Under the pieces are notes generated by a model. It was not told the origin of the DNA and made no database searches. It saw only the letters and a program-made list of their open reading frames with translations. Source: an uncultured Oscillibacter sp. (GTDB lineage: Bacteria; Bacillota; Clostridia; Oscillospirales; Oscillospiraceae). From it: a stretch of DNA of 62,147 nucleotides. Below are positions 41,808-49,221 of this stretch, piece by piece. Location of the stretch: NCBI GenBank assembly GCA_910589315.1, contig CAJUTB010000015.1, positions 1 to 62,147 of the forward strand, in the 5' to 3' direction. How positions within the stretch are numbered: the stretch's first letter is position 1; every line of letters begins with the position of its first letter. Made by a program: the position numbers and the translations under genes.

Positions 41808-43166
41808 ATGGAACATTGTCTGAAAACCGCCAGTCAGTTTCTCTGGGGACCGGGTACGCTGGCCCTGCTTCTGGGAACGGGTTTGTTTTTGACGGTGCGA
41901 ATGGACTTTCTGCCCTGGCGGAACCTGGGGTATGCCCTGCGTTCCGCCCTGGGGCGGGAGGCCCGCCGGACGGGCCGGGACGGCGTGCCGCCGTTTTCGG
42001 CTCTAATGACGGCCCTGGCGGCGACCATCGGAACCGGCAACATCGTAGGCGTCGCTACGGCGTTGACGGCAGGCGGCCCTGGCGCGCTGCTGTGGATGGA
42101 GGTTTCGGCCTTTGCGGGGCTGGCGACGAAATATACGGAATGTATGCTGGCGGTCAAGTACCGCCGCCGGGACAGCCGGGGAATCTGGCACGGCGGTCCT
42201 ATGTATGTAATGCGAAGCGTTCTGGGGAAACCGGGAACGCTTCTTGGCGCGTTTTTCGCGCTGTCTGCGGTGGGCGCTTCCTTTGGAATCGGCGGTATGA
42301 CGCAGGCAAACTCCATTGCCGGAGCGTTGGAGACGGTGTTCGGCGTTCCGCTGTGGATATCCGGTCCGGCGGCGGCTCTGCTGGCGTTGGCGGTGATGCT
42401 GGGGGGTGTCTGGAGCATTTCCAAGGTCTGTACGGCCCTGATACCCGCGATGGGAATTTTCTATCTGGCAGCGGGCTTGGCGGTGATTTTCGGCAACCTG
42501 GAAAACCTTCCCGCCGCCCTGGCGGAGATTTTCACCGGCGCGCTCTCGCCCAGGGCCGCCGCAGGCGGTATCGCGGGCGCAGGCGTCCGGGAGGCGGTCC
42601 GCTGGGGCGTGGCCAGGGGCGTGTTTTCCAACGAAGCGGGCTTGGGTTCTGCGGCAATTTCCGCTGCCTCCGCCTCGACGGGCAGTCCGGTTCAGCAGGG
42701 CTATATCAGCATGACGGGCAATGTGATTGACACCATGATTATTTGCACCGTGACGGGTCTTGCGGTCTGCTGTTCCGGCGTGCTGGGCGCGGCGGACGCC
42801 GCCGGACAGCCTGTGAACGGCGGAGCGTTGACCATTTTGGCGTTTCGGACGGCGTTGGGACCGCTGGGGGCGGCTTTTGTAGCGGTCTCAATTGTGCTGT
42901 TTGCCTTTTCCACCATTCTTGGCTGGGAATACCAGGGAGAGACGGCATTTGTGTATTTGTTTGGAGAAAAAACGCTCCCGCTGTACCGCCTTCTGTTCTG
43001 CCTGACGGTGGCCTGGGGCGCGGCGGAACGGCTGGAGGTCGTGTTTCGCCTGTCTGACGTCTGCAATGCGCTGATGTGTATTCCGAATTTATTCTGCCTG
43101 CTGCTGCTCTCCGGCGAGGCGGCGCGGGAGACCAGAGATTTCCAGAAAATCCGCCGGAAAGTGTGA
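41808..43166 (+). CDS. sodium:alanine symporter (AgcS family)
   Basis: 452 aa, about eleven membrane segments. ALAATIGTGNIVGVATALTAGGPGALLWMEVSAFAGLATKYTE is the family signature near the N-terminus, with IWHGGPMYVMRSVLGK, GVARGVFSNEAGLGSAAISAAS and GWEYQGETAFVYLFGE further on. AgcS proteins import alanine or glycine with sodium. AAAGGGGAG precedes the ATG. It is separated from the membrane protein before it by 54 bases and may share its transcript. Confidence 0.93.
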   Translation: MEHCLKTASQFLWGPGTLALLLGTGLFLTVRMDFLPWRNLGYALRSALGREARRTGRDGVPPFSALMTALAATIGTGNIVGVATALTAGGPGALLWMEVSAFAGLATKYTECMLAVKYRRRDSRGIWHGGPMYVMRSVLGKPGTLLGAFFALSAVGASFGIGGMTQANSIAGALETVFGVPLWISGPAAALLALAVMLGGVWSISKVCTALIPAMGIFYLAAGLAVIFGNLENLPAALAEIFTGALSPRAAAGGIAGAGVREAVRWGVARGVFSNEAGLGSAAISAASASTGSPVQQGYISMTGNVIDTMIICTVTGLAVCCSGVLGAADAAGQPVNGGALTILAFRTALGPLGAAFVAVSIVLFAFSTILGWEYQGETAFVYLFGEKTLPLYRLLFCLTVAWGAAERLEVVFRLSDVCNALMCIPNLFCLLLLSGEAARETRDFQKIRRKV

Positions 43167-43184
43167 ACTTTTTTCACTTGGGGC

Positions 43185-43212
43185 TTGCATTTTCTGGAAT
43201 TGGTGATATGAT
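43185..43212 (+). promoter_or_regulatory. promoter of the COG0523 gene pair
   Basis: TTGCAT (43185-43190), 16 bases, TATGAT (43207-43212) with an extended TGA. The -10 overlaps a dyad TGATA...TATCA (43210-43226) that could be an operator; no Zur box is recognised. Confidence 0.5.
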
Positions 43213-43244
43213 AAACCAAATATCAGAAAAAGGATCTGAAGAAT

Positions 43245-44342
43245 ATGACAAAAATCGACATTATTTCCGGGTTCCTGGGCGCAGGAAAAACGACGCTGAT
43301 CAAGAAACTGCTGGCGGAGGCGTTTCAGGGGGAAAAGCTGGTGCTGATTGAAAATGAATTTGGCGAGATCAGCATTGACGGCGGATTTTTGAAGGAATCC
43401 GGCGTGCAGATTTCCGAGATGTCCTCCGGCTGCATTTGCTGCTCTTTGGTGGGCGACTTCAACCAGGCGTTGAAAGACGTTGCGGCCCAGTTCCAGCCGG
43501 ACCGTATCCTGATCGAGCCTTCGGGCGTGGGCAAGCTGTCGGACGTGATCGTAGCGGTGGAGAACACCGCCGCCGAGGTCTCCGGCATGAAGCTGAACAG
43601 TTTTGTTACTGTAGCCGACGCATCGAAAGTAAAGGTTTATATGAAGAACTTCGGGGAGTTCTATAATAACCAGATTGAAAGCGCGGGGACAATTGTACTT
43701 TCCCGGACCCAGAAGCTGACCCAGGAAAAGCTGGAAGCCGCCGTGGCCATGCTGCGGGAGAAAAATCCGGACGCGGCGATTTTGACCACGCCCTGGGACC
43801 AGCTGGACGGCAAAACGATTCTCACGGCCATCGAAAAGGTTTCGCTGGCGGACGAGCTGCTGGCGAAAATGCGTGCCGAACATGAGGCGGAGGAGGCTGA
43901 ACACGCCCACCACCATCACGAGCACGATCAGGAGCATCACCATGACCACGGCCATGAGGAGCATGAACATCACCACCATCATGATCATGAGGAACACGAG
44001 CGCCATCATGACCATGATCACGAACATCACCATGAGCACGAGCATGGACACCACCATCACCACCATGCGGACGAAGTATTCACCAGCTGGGGGAAGGAGA
44101 CGCCGAAAGCCTTTACAGAAGCGGAGATCGAAACGATTTTGACGGCTCTGGATTCCGGCGAATACGGCGGGATTCTACGGGCTAAGGGTATTGTAAACGG
44201 CAGCGGCGGAACCTGGATTGAGTTCGACTATGTGCCGGAAGAACATGAGGTCCGTGCCGGACATCCCGACTATACCGGGCGGCTGTGCGTCATCGGCGCG
44301 GAACTGAAGGAAGACCGGCTGGCAGAGCTGTTCGGCCTGTAA
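43245..44342 (+). CDS. COG0523 (CobW-like) GTPase with histidine-rich metal-binding segment
   Basis: 365 aa G3E GTPase. The P-loop is ISGFLGAGKTTL (8-19), the metal site Cys-x-Cys-Cys is SSGCICCSLVGDF near 62, and EPSGVGKLSD is switch-like. Residues about 212-275 are almost only His, Glu and Asp, a metal reservoir or chelating arm. The C-terminal CobW domain (GILRAKGIV then WIEFDYVPEEHEV) follows. COG0523 proteins are GTP-dependent metal chaperones for zinc, cobalt or nickel enzymes. AAGGATCTGAAGA precedes the ATG. It is followed 50 bases later by a second, divergent member. Confidence 0.9.
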   Translation: MTKIDIISGFLGAGKTTLIKKLLAEAFQGEKLVLIENEFGEISIDGGFLKESGVQISEMSSGCICCSLVGDFNQALKDVAAQFQPDRILIEPSGVGKLSDVIVAVENTAAEVSGMKLNSFVTVADASKVKVYMKNFGEFYNNQIESAGTIVLSRTQKLTQEKLEAAVAMLREKNPDAAILTTPWDQLDGKTILTAIEKVSLADELLAKMRAEHEAEEAEHAHHHHEHDQEHHHDHGHEEHEHHHHHDHEEHERHHDHDHEHHHEHEHGHHHHHHADEVFTSWGKETPKAFTEAEIETILTALDSGEYGGILRAKGIVNGSGGTWIEFDYVPEEHEVRAGHPDYTGRLCVIGAELKEDRLAELFGL

Positions 44343-44392
44343 TTTTGAGTGGAGGCGAAATCGGATTTCGCTGTATAAAAAGAAGGTTGCCA

Positions 44393-45322
44393 ATGGATAT
44401 CCCTGTTTATTTAATCACCGGATTTCTGGATTCCGGAAAGACCAATTTCATCAACGGAATTTTGGAGGACGGTTTTGCCCGTGAGGAAAAAACCCTGCTG
44501 ATTCGCTGCGAGGAAGGCGAGGAGGCGTATAATCCGCGTGCGCTGGACAATGTGACAGTTATCGATATTGCGGAGGAGTCCGAGTTGACCTGTTCCCGCA
44601 TGAAGTCGCTGGAAAAGCAGTACCGGCCCAAACAAGTGCTGGTGGAATACAACGGAATGTGGCTGCTGGAACGGTTTTACCGGGACGTATTGCCCGCAAA
44701 CTGGATTCTCTATCAGATCATGACCTTTGTGGAGGCGTCGACGTTTGAGCTGTACGCCAAAAACATGGGACAGCTGATGATGGAAAAGGTCATCAATGCA
44801 GACCTGCTGGTGTTCAACCGCTGCACGCCGGAGCTGCGGGACGCGCTGCGCAAACGCAACCTGCGGATGGTGAACCGCCGGGCGGATATGTTCCTGGAAA
44901 ACGAGGACGGCACAACGGAAAACTACCTCACCGGCGACGAGTGCCCGTTTGATATGAGCCAGGAAGTGCTGAACATCCCGGACGATGACTTCGGCGTCTG
45001 GTACGTGGACGTTATGGACCATCCGGACCGCTACGCGGGCAAAGAGGTCCGCATGAAACTGCTGATGTGCCATTCCAAGAATTATCCCGGCGTGCATTGC
45101 CCGGGACGGTTCGTTATGACCTGCTGTGAAAATGATATCCAGTTTTTGGGTCTGGTTGCAAAGGGCAGGGACTTGGACAAATACAAGAACCGGGAATGGG
45201 TTGAGGTTACGGCCCGGATGGCGGTGGAGGACCACACGGCGTACCAGGGGCAGGGTCCGGTGATGCATATACTGTCTGTAAAGCGGTGCGAAAAGCCGTT
45301 GCAGGAGGTTGTGACCTTCTGA
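44393..45322 (+). CDS. COG0523-like GTPase fused to a YcgQ/DUF1980-type domain
   Basis: 309 aa. The N-terminus has the P-loop ITGFLDSGKTNFINGIL, then VLVEYNGMW in place of the GTPase switch. Unlike its neighbour it lacks Cys-x-Cys-Cys and the His arm. The C-terminal 100 residues (KEVRMKLLMCHSKNYPGVHCPGRFVMTCCENDIQFLGLVAKG then REWVEVTARM) resemble the C-terminal domain of YcgQ/TIGR03943 (DUF1980), where FVMTCC is typical. YcgQ usually works with a DUF318/YraQ permease; none is present here. ATG 44393 follows AGAAGG. A metal-trafficking role with the upstream chaperone is inferred. Confidence 0.75.
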   Translation: MDIPVYLITGFLDSGKTNFINGILEDGFAREEKTLLIRCEEGEEAYNPRALDNVTVIDIAEESELTCSRMKSLEKQYRPKQVLVEYNGMWLLERFYRDVLPANWILYQIMTFVEASTFELYAKNMGQLMMEKVINADLLVFNRCTPELRDALRKRNLRMVNRRADMFLENEDGTTENYLTGDECPFDMSQEVLNIPDDDFGVWYVDVMDHPDRYAGKEVRMKLLMCHSKNYPGVHCPGRFVMTCCENDIQFLGLVAKGRDLDKYKNREWVEVTARMAVEDHTAYQGQGPVMHILSVKRCEKPLQEVVTF

Positions 45323-45340
45323 GGCGAGCCGTTAAAGAGC

Positions 45341-45368
45341 GGGCGGGAAAATTTTTCCCGCCCCTTTT
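45341..45368 (+). terminator. intrinsic terminator before nrdD
   Basis: GGGCGGGAAA (45341-45350) pairs with TTTCCCGCCC (45354-45363), followed by CTTTT. A GCGGCCGGGGA motif is repeated at about 45371 and 45431 just downstream, around otherwise unremarkable sequence. Confidence 0.8.
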
Positions 45369-45472
45369 CCGCGGCCGGGGAAGGGCTGGAAACCCCTTGC
45401 GGCATCACAGTTTCCTTTGGATTCCCGGCGGCGGCCGGGGAGGAAAAATTTTTCGATAGTGGCAAATACGAC

Positions 45473-45526
45473 TTGCGAAACAATATCTTGTGTATTATCA
45501 TAGCAGTGCAGCCATAGATATAGTGG
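45473..45526 (+). promoter_or_regulatory. nrdD promoter with two NrdR-box-like sites
   Basis: AAACAATATCTTGTGT (45478-45493) matches the NrdR box ACACTATATATAGTGT at 14 of 16 positions allowing A/T exchange. A weaker copy GCCATAGATATAGTGG (45511-45526) lies 33 bases on, near the three-turn spacing of known box pairs. A -35 (TTGCGA, 45473-45478) and a -10 (TATCAT, 45496-45501) 17 bases apart overlap the first box. NrdR represses nrd genes when dATP is plentiful; nrdR itself is not in the window. Confidence 0.6.
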
Positions 45527-45564
45527 CTTGTGGAAATGCATGAATATACATAGGGGGAGAACGC

Positions 45565-47742
45565 ATGAAAGTCATCAAGCGGAACGGCACAGAAGTTGCC
45601 TTTGACATCACCAAAATTCTCGCGGCCATTACCAAGGCCAATGAGAGCATCGAGGAAAGCAACCGCATGACGCCGGTACAGATTCAGCGAATTGCGGAAT
45701 CGGTGGAGTTGGCGTGTCAGAAGACGAACCGTTCTCCTTCTGTGGAGGATATTCAGGACCTGGTGGAATACCAGATTATGGCCCACGGGGCTTTTGAGGT
45801 GGCGAAGAATTACGTCACCTATCGTTATACCCGCTCGCTGGTTCGCCGCAGCAATACGACGGACGATAAAATCCTGAGTCTGATCGAGTGCTGCAACGAG
45901 GAGGCCAAGCAGGAGAATTCCAATAAAAATCCGGTGGTGAATTCCACCCAGCGGGATTACATGGCCGGCGAGGTCTCCAGGGATCTGAGCGAACGAATGC
46001 TGTTGCCGGCGGAGGTGGTGGAGGCCCACAAGGAGGGTATCATTCACTTTCACGACTCCGACTATTTTGCCCAGCATATGCACAACTGTGATCTGGTGAA
46101 TCTGGAAGATATGTTGCAAAACGGTACGGTTATCACCGGTACTCTGATTGAGCGTCCCCACAGCTTTTCTACGGCCTGCAACATCGCCACGCAGATCATT
46201 GCCCAGGTGGCGTCGAACCAGTATGGCGGACAGTCCATTTCCCTGGCGCACCTTGCGCCGTTTGTGGATGTGAGCCGGAAAAAGATTCGCAGGACCGTGG
46301 AACAGGAAATGGTTGAGATTAACGTTAATCTGCGGGAAGAACAGATCTGCCGTCTGGTGGAGGAGCGTCTTCGGGACGAGGTGCGCCGGGGTGTGCAGAC
46401 GATTCAGTATCAGGTGCTGACGCTGCTGACAACGAATGGACAGGCCCCCTTTGTGACGGTGTTCATGTATTTGGGCGAGGCCAAAAATGAGCAGGAGCGG
46501 AAGGATCTCGCGCTGATTATTGAGGAGACGCTGGAGCAGCGTTATGAGGGCGTAAAGAATGAGGACGGCGTATGGATCACGCCGGCGTTTCCGAAGCTGA
46601 TTTATGTTTTGGAAGAAGACAATATTCATGAGGATTCTCCGTATTGGTATCTGACCCGTTTGGCGGCGAAATGCACGGCCCGCCGGATGGTTCCGGATTA
46701 TATTTCCGAAAAAAAGATGCTGGAGCTGAAGGTGGACAAGAACGGCGAGGGGCATTGTTATACCTGCATGGGCTGCCGGAGTTTTCTGACGCCTTATGTG
46801 GACCCAGAGACGAACCAGCCGAAATATTACGGGCGGTTTAATCAAGGCGTGGTCACAATCAATTTGCCGGATGTGGCGTTGTCCTCCGGGGGAGATATCG
46901 AGAAGTTCTGGAAGATTTTTGACGAACGTCTGGAACTGTGCCACAAGGCGTTGATGTGCCGTCACGAGCGGCTGAAGGGTACGCCGTCGGATGTCGCGCC
47001 GATTTTGTGGCAGTACGGGGCCTGCGCCCGTTTGAAGAAGGGGGAGCCGATTGATAAGCTGCTGTACGGCGGCTATTCGACGATTTCCCTAGGGTATGCG
47101 GGTCTGTATGAGTGCGTGAAGTATATGACGGGCAAGAGCCACACGGACCCCGCCGCGACGCCGTTTGCGCTGCGGATTTTGCAGCATATGAATGAAGCCT
47201 GCCGGGACTGGAAGGCGAAGCATAATATTGACTTTAGTCTTTATGGCACGCCCCTGGAGTCCACGACTTATAAGTTTGCCAAGTGCCTTCAGCGGCGTTT
47301 TGGAGTGATTGAGGGCATTACGGACAAAGGGTATATTACGAACAGCTATCATGTGCATGTTACGGAGAAGATCAATGCCTTTGACAAGCTGAAATTTGAG
47401 GCGCAGTTCCAGCATCTGTCTCCGGGCGGGGCGATCAGTTATGTGGAAGTGCCGGATATGCAAAATAATCTGGAAGCGGTACTTCAGGTGATGAAGTTTA
47501 TTTATGACAATATTATTTATGCCGAGCTGAACACCAAGAGCGATTATTGCCAGGAGTGCGGTTGGGACGGTGAAATTCAGATCGTGGAGGAAAACGGCAA
47601 ATTGGTTTGGTGTTGTCCGAAGTGCGGCAATACGAATCAGGATAAAATGAATGTGGCCCGCCGTACCTGCGGTTACATTGGCACCCAGTTCTGGAACCAA
47701 GGCCGTACACAGGAAATCCGTGACCGGGTTTTGCATCTGTAA
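45565..47742 (+). CDS. nrdD: anaerobic ribonucleoside-triphosphate reductase
   Basis: 725 aa glycyl radical enzyme that makes deoxynucleotides without oxygen. Residues 1-90 are an ATP-cone (KVIKRNGTEVAFDITKILAAI), the dATP/ATP allosteric site. HFHDSDYFAQHMHNCDLVNLEDML and GHCYTCMGCRSFLTPYV carry catalytic-domain cysteines. The C-terminus has a zinc site (YCQECGWDGE, WCCPKCGNTNQ) and the radical loop RRTCGYIGTQFWNQGR with the active Gly near 706. GGGGGAGAACGC precedes the ATG. Its activase nrdG lies 347 bases downstream. Confidence 0.97.
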   Translation: MKVIKRNGTEVAFDITKILAAITKANESIEESNRMTPVQIQRIAESVELACQKTNRSPSVEDIQDLVEYQIMAHGAFEVAKNYVTYRYTRSLVRRSNTTDDKILSLIECCNEEAKQENSNKNPVVNSTQRDYMAGEVSRDLSERMLLPAEVVEAHKEGIIHFHDSDYFAQHMHNCDLVNLEDMLQNGTVITGTLIERPHSFSTACNIATQIIAQVASNQYGGQSISLAHLAPFVDVSRKKIRRTVEQEMVEINVNLREEQICRLVEERLRDEVRRGVQTIQYQVLTLLTTNGQAPFVTVFMYLGEAKNEQERKDLALIIEETLEQRYEGVKNEDGVWITPAFPKLIYVLEEDNIHEDSPYWYLTRLAAKCTARRMVPDYISEKKMLELKVDKNGEGHCYTCMGCRSFLTPYVDPETNQPKYYGRFNQGVVTINLPDVALSSGGDIEKFWKIFDERLELCHKALMCRHERLKGTPSDVAPILWQYGACARLKKGEPIDKLLYGGYSTISLGYAGLYECVKYMTGKSHTDPAATPFALRILQHMNEACRDWKAKHNIDFSLYGTPLESTTYKFAKCLQRRFGVIEGITDKGYITNSYHVHVTEKINAFDKLKFEAQFQHLSPGGAISYVEVPDMQNNLEAVLQVMKFIYDNIIYAELNTKSDYCQECGWDGEIQIVEENGKLVWCCPKCGNTNQDKMNVARRTCGYIGTQFWNQGRTQEIRDRVLHL

Positions 47743-48089
47743 GCGGCGGATGCCGCCCTTTTGGGGGCGCGCCTTGCGGCGCGGGTGGTGGTCAGCCATT
47801 TGCAATAGCTGGTCCAAATTTGAACCCCCCATTTTCTTTTCTCTGGCGAGAGAAAAGAAAACGGGCCGTTCACGGTCCAAAAGAAAAGAGCGTTTTGAGA
47901 GGATTGGTGCAAGATTTTAGATAGGTGGACCCTAAACGAGAAGTCCAAATCGACTTGTCTCTGCGTCTAACCCCGCTGCCGCTGCTGCGGTGCTTGGGGC
48001 GGGCCTCTGTGCCCGCCCATTCCCTTTCAACTGCAAAAGCGGGTGTCTCTATAACGACCTGGAAGAAACTCCCAAAATAAGGAGTGCTT
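47743..48089 (+). other. nrdD-nrdG intergenic region with a palindrome
   Basis: No convincing gene. At 47832-47861 a 13-bp inverted repeat (arm TTTTCTTTTCTCT, loop GGCG) forms a purine/pyrimidine hairpin, preceded by CCAAATTTGAACCCCCC and followed by an A-rich copy AAAAGAAAAGAG (47881-47892). GGCGG/CCGCC right after the nrdD stop and GGGGCGGGC/GCCCGCCC near 47996-48020 add further stems. The layout suggests a compact, possibly dispersed intergenic repeat. The insertion separates nrdD from nrdG, which are often adjacent. Confidence 0.5.
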
Positions 48090-48620
48090 ATGTATTACGG
48101 GGAAATCAAAAGCTGCGATATAGCCAATGGCGAGGGTGTCCGGGTAACTCTGTTTGTATCCGGCTGCACAAACCATTGTGAGCACTGTTTCCAGCCCCAG
48201 ACCTGGGATTTTGCGTACGGTCAGCCCTTTACCAGCGAAACCGAAGAAGAATTGCTGCGGCTTCTGTCGCCCAATTACATCAACGGCCTGACGCTCCTGG
48301 GCGGCGAACCCTTTGAACCGGAAAACCAACGCGTTTTACTGCCGTTTATACGGCGTGTACGGGACGTTTACCCGAAAAAAAACATTTGGGCCTTCAGCGG
48401 CTTTACCTACGAAGAACTCACACAAAGCTCCGGACATCCCCGCTGTGAAGAAACCAGCGAATTTCTGTCTTTGATTGACGTATTAGTAGACGGACGCTAT
48501 ATTGAGGCGGAAAAGGACATTTCCCTGCGGTTCCGCGGGAGCAGAAACCAGCGTCTGATTGACCTGGACGCCAGCCGGAAGGCCGGGCAATTGTGTTTTC
48601 TGCCGGACCGCGGAAAATAA
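48090..48620 (+). CDS. nrdG: anaerobic ribonucleotide reductase activating protein
   Basis: 176 aa radical SAM activase. VTLFVSGCTNHCEHCFQPQTWDF gives the Cys-x3-Cys-x2-Cys iron-sulfur site near 27-34, GLTLLGGEPFEPENQ the SAM-binding GGEP motif, and WAFSGFTYEEL and LIDVLVDGRYIEAEKD are NrdG blocks. It generates the glycyl radical on NrdD. AAGGAG lies five bases before ATG 48090. An XRE regulator follows 27 bases after the stop. Confidence 0.95.
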   Translation: MYYGEIKSCDIANGEGVRVTLFVSGCTNHCEHCFQPQTWDFAYGQPFTSETEEELLRLLSPNYINGLTLLGGEPFEPENQRVLLPFIRRVRDVYPKKNIWAFSGFTYEELTQSSGHPRCEETSEFLSLIDVLVDGRYIEAEKDISLRFRGSRNQRLIDLDASRKAGQLCFLPDRGK

Positions 48621-48647
48621 GGGCGTCTGTTTTTTCAGGAGGTAAAA

Positions 48648-49100
48648 ATGGTTACAATGGCACAGCGCATAGAAGCCCTGCGCACAGAACGAAACCTAAG
48701 CCGTCCAGCGCTTTCAGCGGCGTTGGGCTTTCCCCGCACGGCGATGGAGAAATTTGAAACCGGGCGTCAGACGCCTACCCAGGAACAGCAAACCAAGCTG
48801 GCAGATTATTTTGGAGTATCCCTCGCGTATCTCCGTGGAGAGATTGATGACCCAACGCAAACGGACTCCTGGTTAAGCGGCAGTGTACCAGACGATGTGC
48901 CCGATCCGGTTCCTGTGTCCCGGCCAGCAGCAAAACCCCGGCCAGCGGCAGTACAGGAGGATGGCGCGGTATTTGGGGCGTTGCTCAAAAGCCCGTCGTT
49001 CCAATCGCTGGTACGTTCGGCGGCATTGGAGGCCCTTCGTTCGCCCGAGGGACAAGAGCTGCTTGCAAAAGCGATTCGGAAAGAACTGAACCGCAGATAA
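48648..49100 (+). CDS. XRE-family HTH transcriptional regulator
   Basis: 150 aa. Residues 4-60 form a Cro/C1-type helix-turn-helix (AQRIEALRTERNLSRPALSAALGFPRTAMEKFETGRQTPTQEQQTKLADYFGVSLAYLRG). A proline-rich linker near 85-105 (PDDVPDPVPVSRPAAKPRP) leads to a short helical C-terminus that may dimerise. AGGAGG lies five bases before the ATG. It is 27 bases after nrdG and probably cotranscribed. It faces the 3' end of the restriction operon, separated by a terminator. Target genes unknown. Confidence 0.88.
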   Translation: MVTMAQRIEALRTERNLSRPALSAALGFPRTAMEKFETGRQTPTQEQQTKLADYFGVSLAYLRGEIDDPTQTDSWLSGSVPDDVPDPVPVSRPAAKPRPAAVQEDGAVFGALLKSPSFQSLVRSAALEALRSPEGQELLAKAIRKELNRR

Positions 49101-49131
49101 CAAAGCGTCGATCATACGGCTCAAGACTTCA

Positions 49132-49169
49132 AAAAAGGAAGCTATGGAATTTTCCATGGCTTCCTTTTT
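49132..49169. terminator. bidirectional terminator between the XRE gene and the R-M operon
   Basis: AAAAAGGAAGC (49132-49142) pairs with GCTTCCTTTTT (49159-49169), with inner ATGGAA/TTCCAT pairing. T-run on one strand and A-run on the other serve both convergent units. Confidence 0.88.
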
Positions 49170-49221
49170 GCTGTTCTGCGAGCTTATTTTTTGGAAACAG
49201 ACTGTCCGCAAATGAAAGTGG

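Noticed and set aside
43900..44070. Short tandem-repeat tract of CAC/CAT and GAG/GAA triplets
   Set aside because: It looks like a microsatellite or small CRISPR-like array but is in frame and encodes the His/Glu arm of the metal chaperone; there are no equal spacers.
45082..46965. Open frame of about 620 codons on the minus strand across the CobW-nrdD junction
   Set aside because: It covers the reverse of nrdD and the nrdD promoter region; its composition is that of a shadow frame and it lacks any recognisable domain.
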